This document shows, piece after piece, positions 21,091 to 34,900 of a DNA stretch of 64,000 bases. The position numbers and the translations under genes were made by a program. Where the stretch lies: contig CAJNDS010002535.1 of NCBI GenBank assembly GCA_905221605.1, positions 62,001 through 126,000 on the forward strand, in the 5' to 3' direction. The notes beneath the pieces were generated by a model. That model was not told where the DNA came from, ran no database searches, and was given only the letters and a program-made list of their open reading frames with translations. Each line of letters opens with the position of its first letter. Within the stretch, counting starts at the first letter, position 1. This stretch comes from Symbiodinium natans. Taxonomy: Eukaryota; Sar; Dinophyceae; Suessiales; Symbiodiniaceae.

Positions 21091-21352
21091 TGCCCAGTAG
21101 CCTAGGACTAAAACGGCTGCCCTTTTTTGCCTAAAGGGGTTTATAAGGGAACTTAACCCCCTCCCCCCCCCAAAAAAAAAAACAAATAAAATAATAGGAA
21201 GGGAATCAGGTGATGTCGGGGCCTTAAGAATTTGAACGCTGGGGCTTCGGGGGATTTATTTTGTATATTTACAAAGGGACCACAAGGAAATACTATGAGT
21301 AGCTACTCGGACCCTAAACCCTAAACCCTAAACCCTAAACCCTCAGGACCCC

Positions 21353-22757
21353 TCTATTTCTGTAACTCGAGAGAGTTGCCAAAGCCCGGCGCGGCTCGGT
21401 ATTTCGAGGCAGCCAAGCAGCCGTGGCAACTGACGCCTCCAGGCTTCCGGAGAGGTTGGAGCAGTTGAGTTCGGGTTTTTCTAGGGGTTTAATGGGGTAT
21501 TATAGAGTAACTTGTTTATAGGCTTTATGGGGATTTTATAGGTGTTTCTAGGTGTTTATAGGGTTTATACGGTTTCTAGGGTTTACAAGGCTTATGGGGT
21601 TGTATTTTTGTTTGAGGGTGTATGGGGTCATAGGGTTTGCGGCTTGGCATTTAGGGTTGAAAGGCTGTAACCATATTCACACGCTTAATGCTCCCTTGGC
21701 TTTGTCATAAACCCCAAATCCACCATAATTCCTGAGGACACTATCATGTAGTGGGTCCTTAGGGAAACTGCCGTTTTGTGTGGGTAGTTAGCAGGCCGTG
21801 TTTCACATGCATGTCTGCCCAGGGTTTAAGGTGTAGGGTTTAGGAGGTTTTGGGGTTTAGGGTTTAAGGCTGCAGGATTCCCGAGCTACCTTAAGGCTCA
21901 TAGAGCGGCGACGTTCTTGGGCCTCTGTTCTGCTTCTTCGATGCCGCCCTGAACCCTCAAACCTAAACCCTAAACCCTGGACCCACACCCCAACCCCCAA
22001 ACCCCCCAAACCCTAAATCCTCCACGTCCCTAAAGCCCAACTTGAAGGAGCAACGGACGCGAGTTGCAGGGAAAACAGCAGTCTGGTAAACAGCATACTG
22101 GGGTACTGGGGGGCTTAGGGCTTGGGGGTTTAGGGTGTAGGGATTATAATCCCAAAACCCTAAACCCTAAACCCTAAACCCTAAACCCTAAACCCTAAAC
22201 CCTAAACCCTAAACCTATAGGGTTGAGGGTTTGAAAGGCTCTCATAAGGCTCTGAACGGCACCGCCCACCTGAATCTGCCCTAGAACAGGAGCTGGTCAT
22301 CGTTTCACCTGAGTGCAGGCGAGCTTAGGTTTAGGGCAAACATGTGTGTATGTGTAATTATGTGGGTTTAGGGTTTTAGGGTTTGGGGCTAAGAATCGGT
22401 GAGTACATAACACGTACATATAAGCACACATAAAATATGTGTATATACATATATATATATACGTGGAATGCAAAATGCCCCTCATGGATGCCCGATTTAG
22501 GGCAGAGCAACTTCTGCCGGCGTAGAATTGGGAGAGACCCCTTCCCAACCTCTCTAGGCGATGGTCTGGCCGGAGCCGAGGGGGGGAGGGGGGTGTGGGG
22601 GGGGGGGGCACAGCAAAAAAACAACTTGAGGTCCACCTCCTATCAATCTGGAGGCTTGGGCGGTCTAGGGGTTTAGGGCCAAGGTTTAGGGGGCTGAGGA
22701 TGTATCGAACCGGGCTATCGGACCCCAAACTTCCAACAGCCTGCTCCGTGCAGGTTT
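21353..22757 (-). CDS. Exon-like islands 21.35-22.76 kb
   Basis: 22695-22757 CTEQAVGSLGSDSPVRYIL; 22029-22095 AVYQTAVFPATRVRCSFKLG; 21896-21952 GGIEEAEQRPKNVAAL; 21675-21800 FPKDPLHDSVLRNYGGFGVY then DKAKGAL; 21353-21462 NLSGSLEASVATAAWLPRNT then EPRRALATLSSY. They lie just below the ABCG stop codon and so belong to the next gene. Unassigned. Confidence 0.4.
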
Positions 22758-22783
22758 AGGGTAAGCACATAATGCTTAAGTGT

Positions 22784-22930
22784 TTAGGGAGGTCTAGAGA
22801 GGGCCGTCAAAAGATGGAAGCCGCTTGTAATCCTGGGCGCGTGGGAGATGAAGGTCACCGCAAGTGCGCCCAGCGTGGCGAAGAAGAAGAGCAGGCCAAC
22901 CAGAATACCTGCAGCAACCCGTTGTTCAAG
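22784..22930 (-). CDS. ABCG last exon: C-terminal helix and stop
   Basis: 49 codons including the stop TAA at 22784-22786. AAGILVGLLFFFATLGALAV is a clear membrane helix followed by TFISHAPR, the usual C-terminal pattern of ABCG proteins (helix, then basic tail). Acceptor TTGACAG/CTT, in phase with the preceding exon. Confidence 0.82.
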   Translation of the reverse strand, partial: LEQRVAAGILVGLLFFFATLGALAVTFISHAPRITSGFHLLTALSRPP

Positions 22931-25900
22931 CTGTCAAGGGACTAAAGGAGGGACCCTTACAAGGGACCTGACGGGTTATTTAGGGGTCCTTTCGGGGGCT
23001 ATATCTCGGGGATATATAGGGGAATAAGATTAAGGGTCCCTTCCAGAGGTCCCTCCTTATGCCCCCCTAAAGCTGGACCTCCCATTGCTTCACCCGGAAC
23101 CTCAAACCTTCTGTTTCAGGTTGAATTTAGGGTTTAGGGTTTAACCCTCTGTTTCAGGTCTACAAGAGGGGCCTGAAGAAGGGGTGACCTACGGAGTAGA
23201 GCAAAATTTTGGGGAAAGCTAAGATCTGCCATCATGCTTTTGCAGGACATAAACAACTAGTTTAGTGTTCAGGGTTTAGGGTTTAGGGTTCAGGGTTTAG
23301 GGGTACTAATGTAGGGGCCGTAATAATTAGAACACGATGTTTTTGTTCTTGTGTTTTTTTTGGGGGGGTATAAAAGTATATTTGTAAAGGGGCCATAAAG
23401 GGGACAACTACAGTATTCGTATCTATTCCGATCCCTCTACTACTCTTGCAACCTCCAACCGTTGAGCTCTGTCCATCAACGCAAAATGGCCTGCCATAGC
23501 GCCCATGTCTGTCATGACGCCCTCATCCATTCCGTAGAACTCCTCGTGGTATAGGGTTTAGGGTTCAGGGAGCTTGATGCTGGCGAAGGGTGATGTGCAG
23601 TAGAGGCCCTAAACCCTAATCTGACGGGCCGGGTTTCGGGCTCGAGCCGGTGTGCAGGGTTGTATATTTGAGGGTTTAGGGTTTAGGGTCTAGGCCCTAA
23701 ACCCTAATGTTCCCCCGTATACGAAACAACCCTGTTGGGATTCTTGTGACCGGTTCGTAAAGGGGGGGACATCCCAACCTAAGCACTCTACCTTAACAAT
23801 GTAAAGGGATCCTTCATGTGATTTTAAGGTATATTCCTGATTTCAACGGGAACATCCCAAGTCATGAGTCTTTCTACGTGAGGTTCCCACGGGAGAGCTC
23901 ACACACTTGGAATCGCAAGGCCGGGTTTACTGCTCCCTGCCACCATATAAACCCTATAAACCCTACAAACCCTACAAACCCTATAAACCCCACAAACCCT
24001 ATAGACCCTATACACCCTATACACCCTAAACCCCACAAACCCTGAACCCTTGCCTATTCTTCTGTTGCGCTGCGGATGTGACATGGTCGCGCCTAGCAAA
24101 CCTCAGCCCTCAAGCTTATACAACTTCTTGGTAGCCCAGTAACCAGCTTGATTCGGGTTGAGGGTTTAGGGTTGAGGGTTTAGGGTTTAGGGTTTTGGGG
24201 GGGGGGGGGGTTCCTTTGCATACGGGGACCTACTGTGGAGCCCAGAAAATTAGCAACATGCTGCCGGTTACCAAACCTCATGTAGCAGGTCTCCAGCATG
24301 TGCTGTGCTGGGGTCCCCGCCAAAATGGTCACGGGCTGCCCGTCCTCAGGAGTTGGCGAGAGATCTGGGGGGTCTGGAAAAGCCTAAACCCGAAGCCCGA
24401 AACCTTTGTTCGGCGTGGATTTCTCAAAGGCGGCAGGATCAAAGGGTTTAGGGTTTAGGGTTTGGGTCGTGCAGGCCTTTCGACATCAAGGCTTGGGGAC
24501 AAAAAATGGGGGGCACAAGGTTGAGAGCTTCGACTCTCACACCTCGGCTTTAGGGTTTGGGAGGGTTTAGGGTTTAGGGTTTAGGGTTTAGGGTTTAGGG
24601 TTTAGGGTTTAGGGTTTAGGGTTTAGGGTTTAGGGTATTTCCAACTTGGGTTAGGGAAGAGACCCTCACTTCCGAGCAAGGCCACCGGTTTGAGTTCAAG
24701 GTGTACGCCCTAGTTAGTTCAGGAGCGATGGACCAGGGGATAAAACATGTGTATATATATATATAATATAATAATAAAATTAATATTAATAATAATAATA
24801 TTAAACAAATAAATATATACATATATATATATATATATAGATATAGACACACACACATACACCTCAGTGTATAAACCCCAAAACTCACCGGGCGCCCAAG
24901 GTTCTCATAGCACTAACCCCACACCCTAAACCTTACACCCTGGGCGAGGTCCCCCAACCCTAAACCCAGAGAGCCCAGTACCCCTTAATGGAGGAAAAAA
25001 ACCTTAGCATTGTTAAAGGGGTCCTTAATATACATTCAGGCATATTCCTTATTTAAGGGGCATTGGGCTGGAACCCTACCAAACCCTAAAGACTAAACGA
25101 CAAACCCTAAGCCCTAAACCCCAAACCCTAAACCCTATAAGCATTCGCGTCCTGGAACATGACCTGCAGCTTCCCGAGGTCCGAGTCCTTGAACTGGTTC
25201 AGCATCAGCCTAAGTTTAGGGTTTAGGGTTTGGGGTTTAGGGTTTGGGGTATGGGGTTGAGGGCTTAGGCTGCGTCCACGGGATCCAACACACCTCTATG
25301 CCCAAGGTGCCGGAGGTGGGCAACGACCCTGAACCCTAAACCCGAAACCCCAAACCCTGAACCCGAAACCCTGGGTAGTTCAGTGTCAGGTTTGGAAGTG
25401 GGGGTCTACACTACACTCACCTTAGAACCTTACTTAAGAAGATGCTTCTAATATTTCCATGGGTTTATATTCCATGTAAATATAGAATAATCTAGACCCA
25501 GGAGTAACGGAGGAATAAAGCGGGCACCCTTTTTTGGTTTAAAGGGGAGTACAAGGGAACCTAAACCTGAACAACGGGAATAAGGGCCTACTTTGGCACG
25601 ACTACACGGTTTCAGCAGTCGAAAGCTGACCTTGAGCCCTACTTGGAGGTTCATGATACTTCTTAACCAATTAGAACTTGCACTTTTAACCCACTTATAA
25701 GCCCCTTTAAGTGCCCTAATATGGTTATAAGTGCAGTTATTATTCGTTAATACGTACCATGAACCTCCCAGTAGATCTTCCTGATTCCTGAGCTGCGACC
25801 CAGTGGCAGTGTCCATGCGTACCTCGCTGAACACTTTCATGCTCTCGGGCTCCAAGTATACACATAATACCTACATTGGGGTCTAAAGTCTCTAAATAAT

Positions 25901-28900
25901 GCCGGATTTAATACCGACTTTGGGCTGTTTGGCGCCTTAGGGGTAAGGTGCCCTGATTCGAAGCCGCGGTAAATTCAACTCGCGCAACCTGGAGCCCAAC
26001 ATAGCAAAAGCCTTGGAGCGCACCATCACGGAACCGATGAACCTCTCACTTAGGGCAACTCCCTGAAGCTAACCGAGGGCTCCGCAAAACATGCAAGGAA
26101 GTATGTTCCCGAACCAAGCTAAATAGTTTAAGGTGTTGGGCTGCCTGGGTAGCAACATGTATCCGACGGCTGCAACCAGAACGCAACCTACGCTCGCAGT
26201 ACGCAACTTGTCCATCTGTTTTCCTCCATCTGCTTAAACCCTTTCTACAATTCCATGTCCAAGTGTATGGTAGTATGCGTTTTTTGGTGGACACAGGGTC
26301 TGGGTGGTGCCTTACAGTCGTGCCGTGGTCGGGAACCTGGCGGGCCTGAGTGAGAGAGATCGCGTGGGCGACATGAACCCTACTTTGGAGTAGACCTTGG
26401 AAAAAAACAGTAATGTTGGACCCTGTTCAGCAGGAGGGGGGGGGGCTCTTCAAAGTCAAATTGGCCGAATTATTCAGGATCCCCTGACTGTTTGGGGATC
26501 CTCTTTAAAGTCAAACGGTTCCCGAAAGCCGGCATTGTTTTAAGGATTTGGGGCTTGTTTCGGCCCGCAGTCTCCGGCTTAAAGCCGGTCCTTCTGATTT
26601 TAAAGCCGGGCATTGTGATTTTAAAGGCCGACCTCATCCATTCCAACCGGCCCGAAACCATGAATTCCCTTTCAGAAACCATTTGAAAAATTGGTTTCGT
26701 TCAATCCGACAAGGGGGTGGTCCAGGGGCCCCCTCCGAGCCCCAATAATGGGACTGATTCGGGACCCTCTTTAATTTCCAGGCCCCGGCCCGGAGGCTCC
26801 GAATTTGGAAAAAGCCTATGGATCCCTTTTGAATTCAAATAAACTCATCCCGGACCCCTTTTCGATTCGCGCGGCTCCCTTTTAAATTCATATAAGCTCA
26901 TCCCTTTTCGATTCATATGGATCCCTTTTATATCGATTTAAACTCCTCCCTACTGAAACATATTAAAATCATGTAAACCCCCAAAACCCCTTTAATCAGG
27001 ATCCCATCCACGCCTCGACTGTTCGGGGGGGGGGGGGGGGCGGGGGGCCCTATACATTAAAGAGGGTCCCCACATTACATGTTTTTTAGGTATAAGTAGC
27101 TACAATCGGAACCCAGAACCAAAAAAATGTACTAAAGTATAGCGGTCAAAATGAGAATCCATGTCTCCAGCATCAACTGGGGCCGACAACCAACACCCAC
27201 AACTCAAACGCAAAACCTAAACCCTAAACCCTAAACCCTAAACCCTTAACCCTTAAACCCTTAAACCCTAAACCCTAAACCCCTCGCCTCATGAAGGACG
27301 TCCAGGAATACCAATACCAGCCCACGGGGATTTTCTGGAAGACGATGAAGAGGCCACCTGAGATCAACGCAGCGACTCTAGAACCAATAGGGTTTAGGGT
27401 TTAGGGTTTAGGGTTTAGGTTTAGGGTTTAAGGTTTAGGGTTTAGGGTCCCCAAATGTGGCCCCGGCGAATGCGACAGTCCCCAATCACCCCCTCGATTG
27501 CTTGCACCCTATACAGCCCAACATTTATTTAAAACACTTTCAACCCTAAATGATTTGGGGGCTGTTCCCCTTTAAACTCACAGTCCTGAATAGGGAATAT
27601 CATAGGGGGGTACCAGAATCCCTGCTAAGGACTGCTGGTAACAGTATAAGGGGGGAACATCGCAATTCGATGAATGAAGCCATGGCTGCCAAAATAGAGG
27701 CACGTAGTGACGTAGGTTGGTAGCAAGGCGTTCGCTGCCTGGGGGGGGGTGGGGGGGCTCTCTGAGGGTTTAGGGTTTAGGGTTTGGGGTTTAGGACGAT
27801 TAGGGCTTGAGGCTTGTAGGGTTTAGGGTTTAGGGCTCCAACTTCAGCATTTCTTCGGGGTTCTGCCAGGGCCACTGGTTATGTCAATCTGACGCTCCAC
27901 ATGTTGCCGGTGGTTGGGGCAAAAAGCGTTCGCCCCCCGGCACCCTCGTATCTCGTTGAGCTCGTACCGCTGAAGTAAGGAACGCACCTTCAACCACATA
28001 TACGAATCCTGATTATTGAGCAAGGTCTGCTGGCGGTTTTTGAACTTTACAAAATAAGGTACATTGATCACTTACTTCTCTTGGCTTCGGTGCGCGGGCA
28101 CTGGGGCAGGGCAAGTGAAGCAAGGGTTTAGGGTTTAGGGTTTAGGGTTTAGGTTTAGGGTATAGACATGGCCAGCGCCTCCATGTTTGGCGACACAGCA
28201 GCGACGGCGTAGGCCAAGACAATGCCAACCTCTCGCGCAGCAGTGAACGTTCTCAGTTGTGCAGGGAGGGAGGAGGAGACCTAAACCCTAAACCCTAAAC
28301 CCTAAACCCTAAACCCTAAACCCTAAACCCTAAACCCTAAACCCTCATTCTGCGGCCTTCGCAGGGAAACGATCGTTTCAGACATGCACGCAGACATTCG
28401 GATTCTTGAGACTCAAAGCCATAGTGAGGCTCTCAAGGTCCACAGTGCCCAGCAACCTTAGGGTTTAGGGTTTAGGGTTTGGGGTTTAGGGCTTAGGGTT
28501 TAGGGTTTAAGGTCTATGAATGGCTGCTGAACTCGCTTATTGGTGCATGAAGACGCGGCAAAAAGAAACACGACCTGTATTTCTACTGGGAGCTACAGGA
28601 ATTAGCTCCAGGCTGCTAGTCTAACACAAACCCTTTGCTTTTTCTCGTCACTGTGGATCTACTGTTATGTACAACTGCGTGTCTATATATGCGCCCTGCA
28701 CCCTAAACACCCTGAACGCCCTAAACGCCCTAAACCCCCTAAACCCTAAACCCTAAACCCTAAACCCTAAACCCTAAGCCCCCCAAGAGCGGCGCACCAT
28801 GGCGGTGAGGAAGTACGCTGCGGTAAAGATCCTTGCTGGCTTCGGGGTTTGGGCCCGGGGGGGGGGAAGGGGATGCAAAGGACGCCTCTCTCGGGGCGTT

Positions 28901-31900
28901 AGGTCTTTCAGCTTACGTCCTGGTGGTTACACGACCAGAAAAACCGAGCTGAAGTGAAGCAGGGCCCTGAGCCCTAAACCCTAAACCCTAAGCCCTAAGC
29001 CCAAGCCCTAAGCCCTAAGCCCTAAGCCCTAAACCCTAAACCCCAAACCCTAAGCCCTAAACCCTAAACCCTAAACCCTAAACCGCTAACTGGGTTTGAG
29101 CTGAGCCTTCGAAAGTGCCTAGATCCAGGCTGCCGCCTGCCAATGCGATGTCGGATCTGCACTCCTACTTGGAGGGTCATGGTAATTACTGATTATCCAC
29201 TTATAACTATTCCTATAACTGCACTTATAACCATATGAGGGCAATTAAGGGGCTTCTGAGGATTGTAAGGGCACTTAGAATAAGTACCATGAACCTCCAA
29301 GTACACATCTCTACAATCAAAGCTGCTTAGCCAGCTACTTGGAGCACCCCTCCCAGCCTGACCACGGTGGCCACCAAACCCCAAACTCTGTCCGCCACAA
29401 CTCCCTGAAACTACAAATGCTCAACCCTAAACCCTAAACCCTAAACCCTAAACCTCCTCAACCCCAACACCTCAACACCTCAACCCTCAACCCTAAACCC
29501 TAAACCCCAATCATACCGCAGGCCTTTTATTCCGAAATGGAGTCGGGAGGCACGACACTTCCTTGCAGCTCCATGGCGTAGAAGACCGAGATGGAGAAGA
29601 CCAAACTCGTGAGGACACACAACATCGCCTGCTGCGAATTCGATGGGATGGTCTGTCGTGGTTGACCCATAAGGTTTATTTGTACTACAGTTGCTATTAT
29701 GGACTTGGGTACGCCAAAATATTACAGGCCCCCAACCCAGCATGATTTAAGGAATTTTAATTCCTGATTCTTATTCCCTTATAACCCCTATATACCTTAT
29801 ATAGTTCCTATAGACCAAAGCAGCCCCCCCCCCCCCCCCCAATAAACCCCTAAAGTCCCTAAAACGAGTCCCTCCTTCAGTCCCTCGATTTAAGGAGCAC
29901 CCTGTGGTCTTCGGCTCTGCTGGGGTTGGCTGACTTTTGGAACCATCGGGACACTCAACATTGACAGTGATGTACCCGAAGCCCCAAACCCTGTACCCTA
30001 AACTAGTAATTCATGAAGAACCCCCACAAAAGAAGTGAAAAATGTTCTCTTCCTTATAAGGGTCATATAGGGAGTATCATTGTTATTCCTTCAGGGTTCT
30101 TAAGCAAATAGTAGTAAACCCTACTTCATATCCCTGTGGCAACCCCGGGCCCTCTTGGACCAAGCAGGATGGGGCACTGGATGTACTGAAAAGCTGCACA
30201 ATTACAAAAAGAGCCGGTTTAGGGTTTAGGGTTTAGGGTTTCCACGGCGAGCGTTCTTGCACAACATAAGCCCTACACCCCCAAGCCCGACACACAGCTT
30301 GAGGTGCTGGGAGGAGGTCAAGTTCCGCTTTTTGAAACATGAGACGGGCACGCACGCGCGCACACACACACACACACGCGCGCGCACGCGCGCGCGCACT
30401 GACTGCGGAACAGGAGCACCACGTGCAACCGCAATCACTCGGCACCCGAAAATCCTGAACGTTGATCCCCAAACCCTGCTGACCGAGATGGTTCCCCAAG
30501 ATCCGCGGCCGCCGAGCACGGCGGCGCCCCCGATGTATCGTCTTGAAGTTGCAACGAAGTTTGAGGTCTGGGTTTCTTTTTGCCACCGCCCAGCACTCAC
30601 ACGAACACTGCGGGGACTACTTCGGAGGGCACTTCGAGAGCTACTTGGAGGTTCATGGTACTTATTAAACATTTATACCTTTACTTATAACAGACTTATA
30701 AGCCCCTCAAGTGCCCTGATATGGTTATATGTACAGATATGATTGGTTCATAAGGTACCATGAACCTCCAAGTACGGTTGATGCCAAGGCTAGATTAGAC
30801 CGGCCTCTGCCTTAGGTCGTTCAGGTCCCACACAATATCACTACAACACACAACCATTAGGACCCCTGAACCCTAAAACCCTAAACCCCTAAGCCCTAAA
30901 CCCCGTAAGCTCACGCTGACCCAAGACAGCCAGGTAACCACGTCTGGGGGTTTAGGGTTGAGGGTTCACAGGATAGTTGCAATTGGATAAGTGTTGTTTA
31001 AGTTATTAAGTTTAGGTCTGGTCAGGGTTTGGGGTTCTTCAAGCCTCTTATCAACACGATACAGAGTTCACAGAAGCCCCTATGGAAGACTGTTATGAGG
31101 GAAGCTGACCGTCCTGAAAAGCAGAACGTCCTTCGAGTATCCATCCATCAAACCCAGTCTGATCAGCATTGGGCACCCCAAATTAAGGGACCCCATACAA
31201 GGGACCCTTAATCTTATTCCCCTAAATAACCCCTCCATATATACCTTTTCTAGTTCCTCTATACCTAGGTAGCCCCCAAACAACCCCGAAATAACCTCTA
31301 AGGTCTGTTATAAGGCCCCCCCCCCCCTTAGTCCCTTGACTAAACCTTGCAACACTCCGAGGCATCCCACCTCTTCGATGAACTTGTAGACATAGTATGT
31401 CAGACCCGTGTACAGACCTCGATGGTAGGAAGAGATAGGGTTTAGGGTTTAGGGTTTAGGGTTTAGGGTTTAGGGTTTAGGGTTTAGGGTTTAGGGTTTA
31501 GGGTTTAGGGTTTAGGGTTTAGGGTTGGCTTGTAGGACTTCTGCAACCGAGGCGAAGCCTACAGGAAGACTAAAGCCTAAAGCCTCACCCCTTTGCACCT
31601 TAAACCCCACCAACGTAGGGCACGAAGAACCTGTTTTCCAAACCGGCAAATTGCCAGAAAGGGACAAACATGTCGAGAAAACACGCCCGCGCAACATCTT
31701 AAAATCTGCCGTAAACCCGGAGCCAGGTGATGGCTCTTCTCAAGCCTTTCGGTAGAACTTGGACTCTCCCACTTTGAGTTTACAAGGAGTAGGGTTTAGA
31801 AGGTGTGGGTTTACAAGGTCGAGGGTTTACAGGGTTTAGAGGGCTGAAAGTGTCTTTAGGTGGTTTAAAAGGGTCTAGGGTTTAGGGGGTTTAGGGCGTT

Positions 31901-34900
31901 CACAACAATAAAAAAACACAAACCAAAAAACCAGGGCTGAAAGGGTCTAGGGTTTATAGGATTTAGGGCCTTCAGAGAGCAAGCTGTTTGGCCCGGGTGG
32001 CCGTCAGAACGCTCTCGGTAGAACAGGGCTCGCTCCAGGGTCCTTGGAAGAGGCAACGCGCACGGAGTTGCAACGCAAAAAAAGCCGCAAAGCAAACTTC
32101 TCCTCCTTATGGAAATTGGGCACCCCAAATGGGCTTTTGGTACCGAATTCCATAATGGTACAACCCTATTTAGCATGGGTTTTTGGTACCGAACTCCATA
32201 ATGGTACAACCCTATCTAGCATGGGTTTTTGGTACCGAACTCCATGATGGTAGTACGAATGGACCCTCTGAAAAATATTCCTAGAATATGATCTTCTTAA
32301 ACCCAATAAGGGAAAAGATAAGATGTCCCAAAGGCCTAGCTAGCTACGAATGGACCCTCTGAGTCATGCTTCTAACTGCTCCCATTCTGTGGTGTCCACA
32401 CTGGCCTGCCCCGAGCACAACCGCGCAGACACCCCAAAACCCCCAAACGCTAAACCTCAGACCCCTAAACCCTAAACCCTAAACCCTAAACCCTAAACCC
32501 TAAACCCTAAACCCTAAACCCTAAACCCTAAACCCCTAAACCCTAAACCCTAAACCCAAAGTTGCCACCCTGAGGCAGGGAAGGGACGTAGGACGCGGCC
32601 CCGTAGCCGCAGAGGGCGCAGACGAAGAATAGCAAGGCAGAAGTGGACTGAATGCTCTGGGCCTGGAGGAGGGTTTAGGGTTTAGGGTTTAGGGTTTAGG
32701 GTTTGGGGTTTAGGGTTTAGGGTTTAGGGTTTAGGGGTTTAGGGGTTTAGGGGTTTAGGGGTTTAGGGTTTAGGGTTTAGGGTTTGGGGTTTAGGGTTTA
32801 GGGTCTGGGGTTTGGTGTTTGGGGATTTTGGGGTTTGGGGTTTGGGGTGGTTTGGGGTGGTTTGGGGTGGTTTGGGGTGGTTTGGGGGGGTTTGGGGTGG
32901 TGTGGGGTGGTTTGGGGTGGTTTGGGGTGGTTTAGGGTGGTTTGGGGTGGTTTAGGGTGGTTAGGGGTGGTTTAGGGTGGTTTGGGGTGGTTTGGGGTTT
33001 GGGATTTGTTTAGGGTCTCAATGCTTTGGGCCTGGAGAGGGTTTAAGGTTTAGGGCAAAGGGTTGAAGGCTTAGGTGTTTGGGGAGTTGGCTTGGAGTTG
33101 TGGAGTTTGGGTTTGGGAATGTTTTTGATGGAGGCGGGGGGGAGGGGGGGGGGGAGGGCGGGGGAGGGGGGGGGGGGGGGGGGGGGGGAGGGGGGACGGG
33201 TCCGGGTTTATGGCTTCATGAAATGGTTCCCCCCACCCCACCCTGGGTAAGCAAAAGAACCCAGACTGTCAACATGTTTTGGATCTATAATTGCCAGAAC
33301 CCTGAAAACCCTGGCACCCTGTAGGGCTGCAGGGCTTGCAGGACTTATCTTGGCGGCACTTAGGAGGGTAGTTAAAAAAACTAAACTTTTAGCTGCCTTA
33401 TTAAGAAACCCAATAAACCCAAAAAAGGCTAAGGATCTAAAGTTACAGTAAAGCACCACAAAGTTATAAGGTTCAGGACTCTCGGCTACCACACACCAAG
33501 GGCCACATGACCATGCCAGGCAGCAAACGGCTTCGGGTCTGGTTTAGTACGGGAACCGAAGAACGGGCCTTTAATTTGGGTCCCCTGCTATATAGCCCTT
33601 ATATACACTATGCATAATGAAGGCCCACACCTTTAAATCCCTTTAAACAAGGGCAAGGGACCCTACTATGGGCCCATGGTTCCGACCTTCGATATGCGGC
33701 TCAGGCTTGGGAAGAGAGGGCGAGGGTCTAGGGCTTAAGTTCTGAGGGCTTAGACCCAGAATCCCTTGAGGTGCCCACGTCACCCTTGCTGCCGATGCCC
33801 CAGTACAGAGACCTGGGGTTCTGGTTCTTTTTCGTTTGTTCTTGTTTTTTTTTTTTTTTTTTTTGGGGGGGGGGGGGTGGGCTTTAGTACAGGAGGGATC
33901 AGGGGGCTTTGGAGGGTCATAGGGCCGAGTAGCCTCAGAGACCAATGCGGCACTACGCTGTAAGTTTGCGAAATGTATAACTACACGTGTGTGCAAGTGT
34001 GCGTATGTAAGCATGCTTACTTCGCTAGCAGAAACAACCCCTAAACAACTCAACAACAACCAAAAGATCTCAGGGCTGCGTAGTCCGAAGCTGAACCTCA
34101 AAACAAGTGAGCTCCTTGATCATGCATTCCAGTGACCAAACAACGGCTCAAAACGGTAGATCTAACAAAGCGGGACGCCTGAACCCCAAACCACAAGCCC
34201 TATAAACCCCAAACCCCTAGACCCTGCTAAACCCCAAACCCCTAAACCCTACTAAACCCCAAACCCCTGAACCCTAAAACCCTAAACCCCAAACCCTAAA
34301 CGCCAAACCCCAAACCCTAAACCCTGTTTTTGCTACTGGACTCATGTCTAGCCAGATCTTCACCTCCACCCTAAACCCTAAACCCTAAACCCCAAGCCCT
34401 AACCCTTTTTTGCTTCAAGGCCTAAACCCTAAACCCTAAACCCTAAACCCTAAACCCTAAACCCTAAACCCTAAACCCTAAACCCTAAACCCTAAACCCT
34501 TGAACCTCGCCCCAGCTGCAGGGTCAAGAGAGCCATGAAGATCTTGTCGCCGAAGCGGGGGCCCAGGAACTCCGGGTCGCCTCTCAAAGGGGCTGGATTT
34601 TGTTGGGGGGGGGGGGGGGGGTTTAGGGTTTAGGGTTTAGGGTTTAGGGTTTAGGGTTTAGGGTTTAGGGTTTAGGGTTTAGGGTTTAGGATTTAGGGTT
34701 TAGAGTTTAGGGTTTAGGGATAATGGTTTAGATGACGTGTTGTGTGGTTTTGGCTTAGGGGTCCATGAGGGTTCTCGGTGGTTTGAGTGGATGAGGGTTT
34801 AGGGTTTATAGAGGCTTCAGGCGGTTTCAGGATGCTTTGGGGGTTTGGTGGTTTAGGGGTTTTAGGGCTTTTAGGGTTTAGCAGCTGAGTAGGCAGTGGG

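Noticed and set aside
27450-27486. TVAFAGATFG as an ABCG exon
   Set aside because: CLYFG joins directly to GLFIVF by a GC-AG intron, leaving no room for it.
30226-30742. Long overlapping frames on both strands
   Set aside because: All pass through the CA/CG tract and none shows family features.
31600-31760. Membrane-like frame MFVPFWQFAGLENRFFVPYV as an ABCG exon
   Set aside because: The exons on either side (SDG and LYTGLTYY) join perfectly in phase without it.
33643-34101. 152-codon secreted protein
   Set aside because: The frame depends on a T then G homopolymer and a Lys/Pro run from it; only the first 30 residues look natural.
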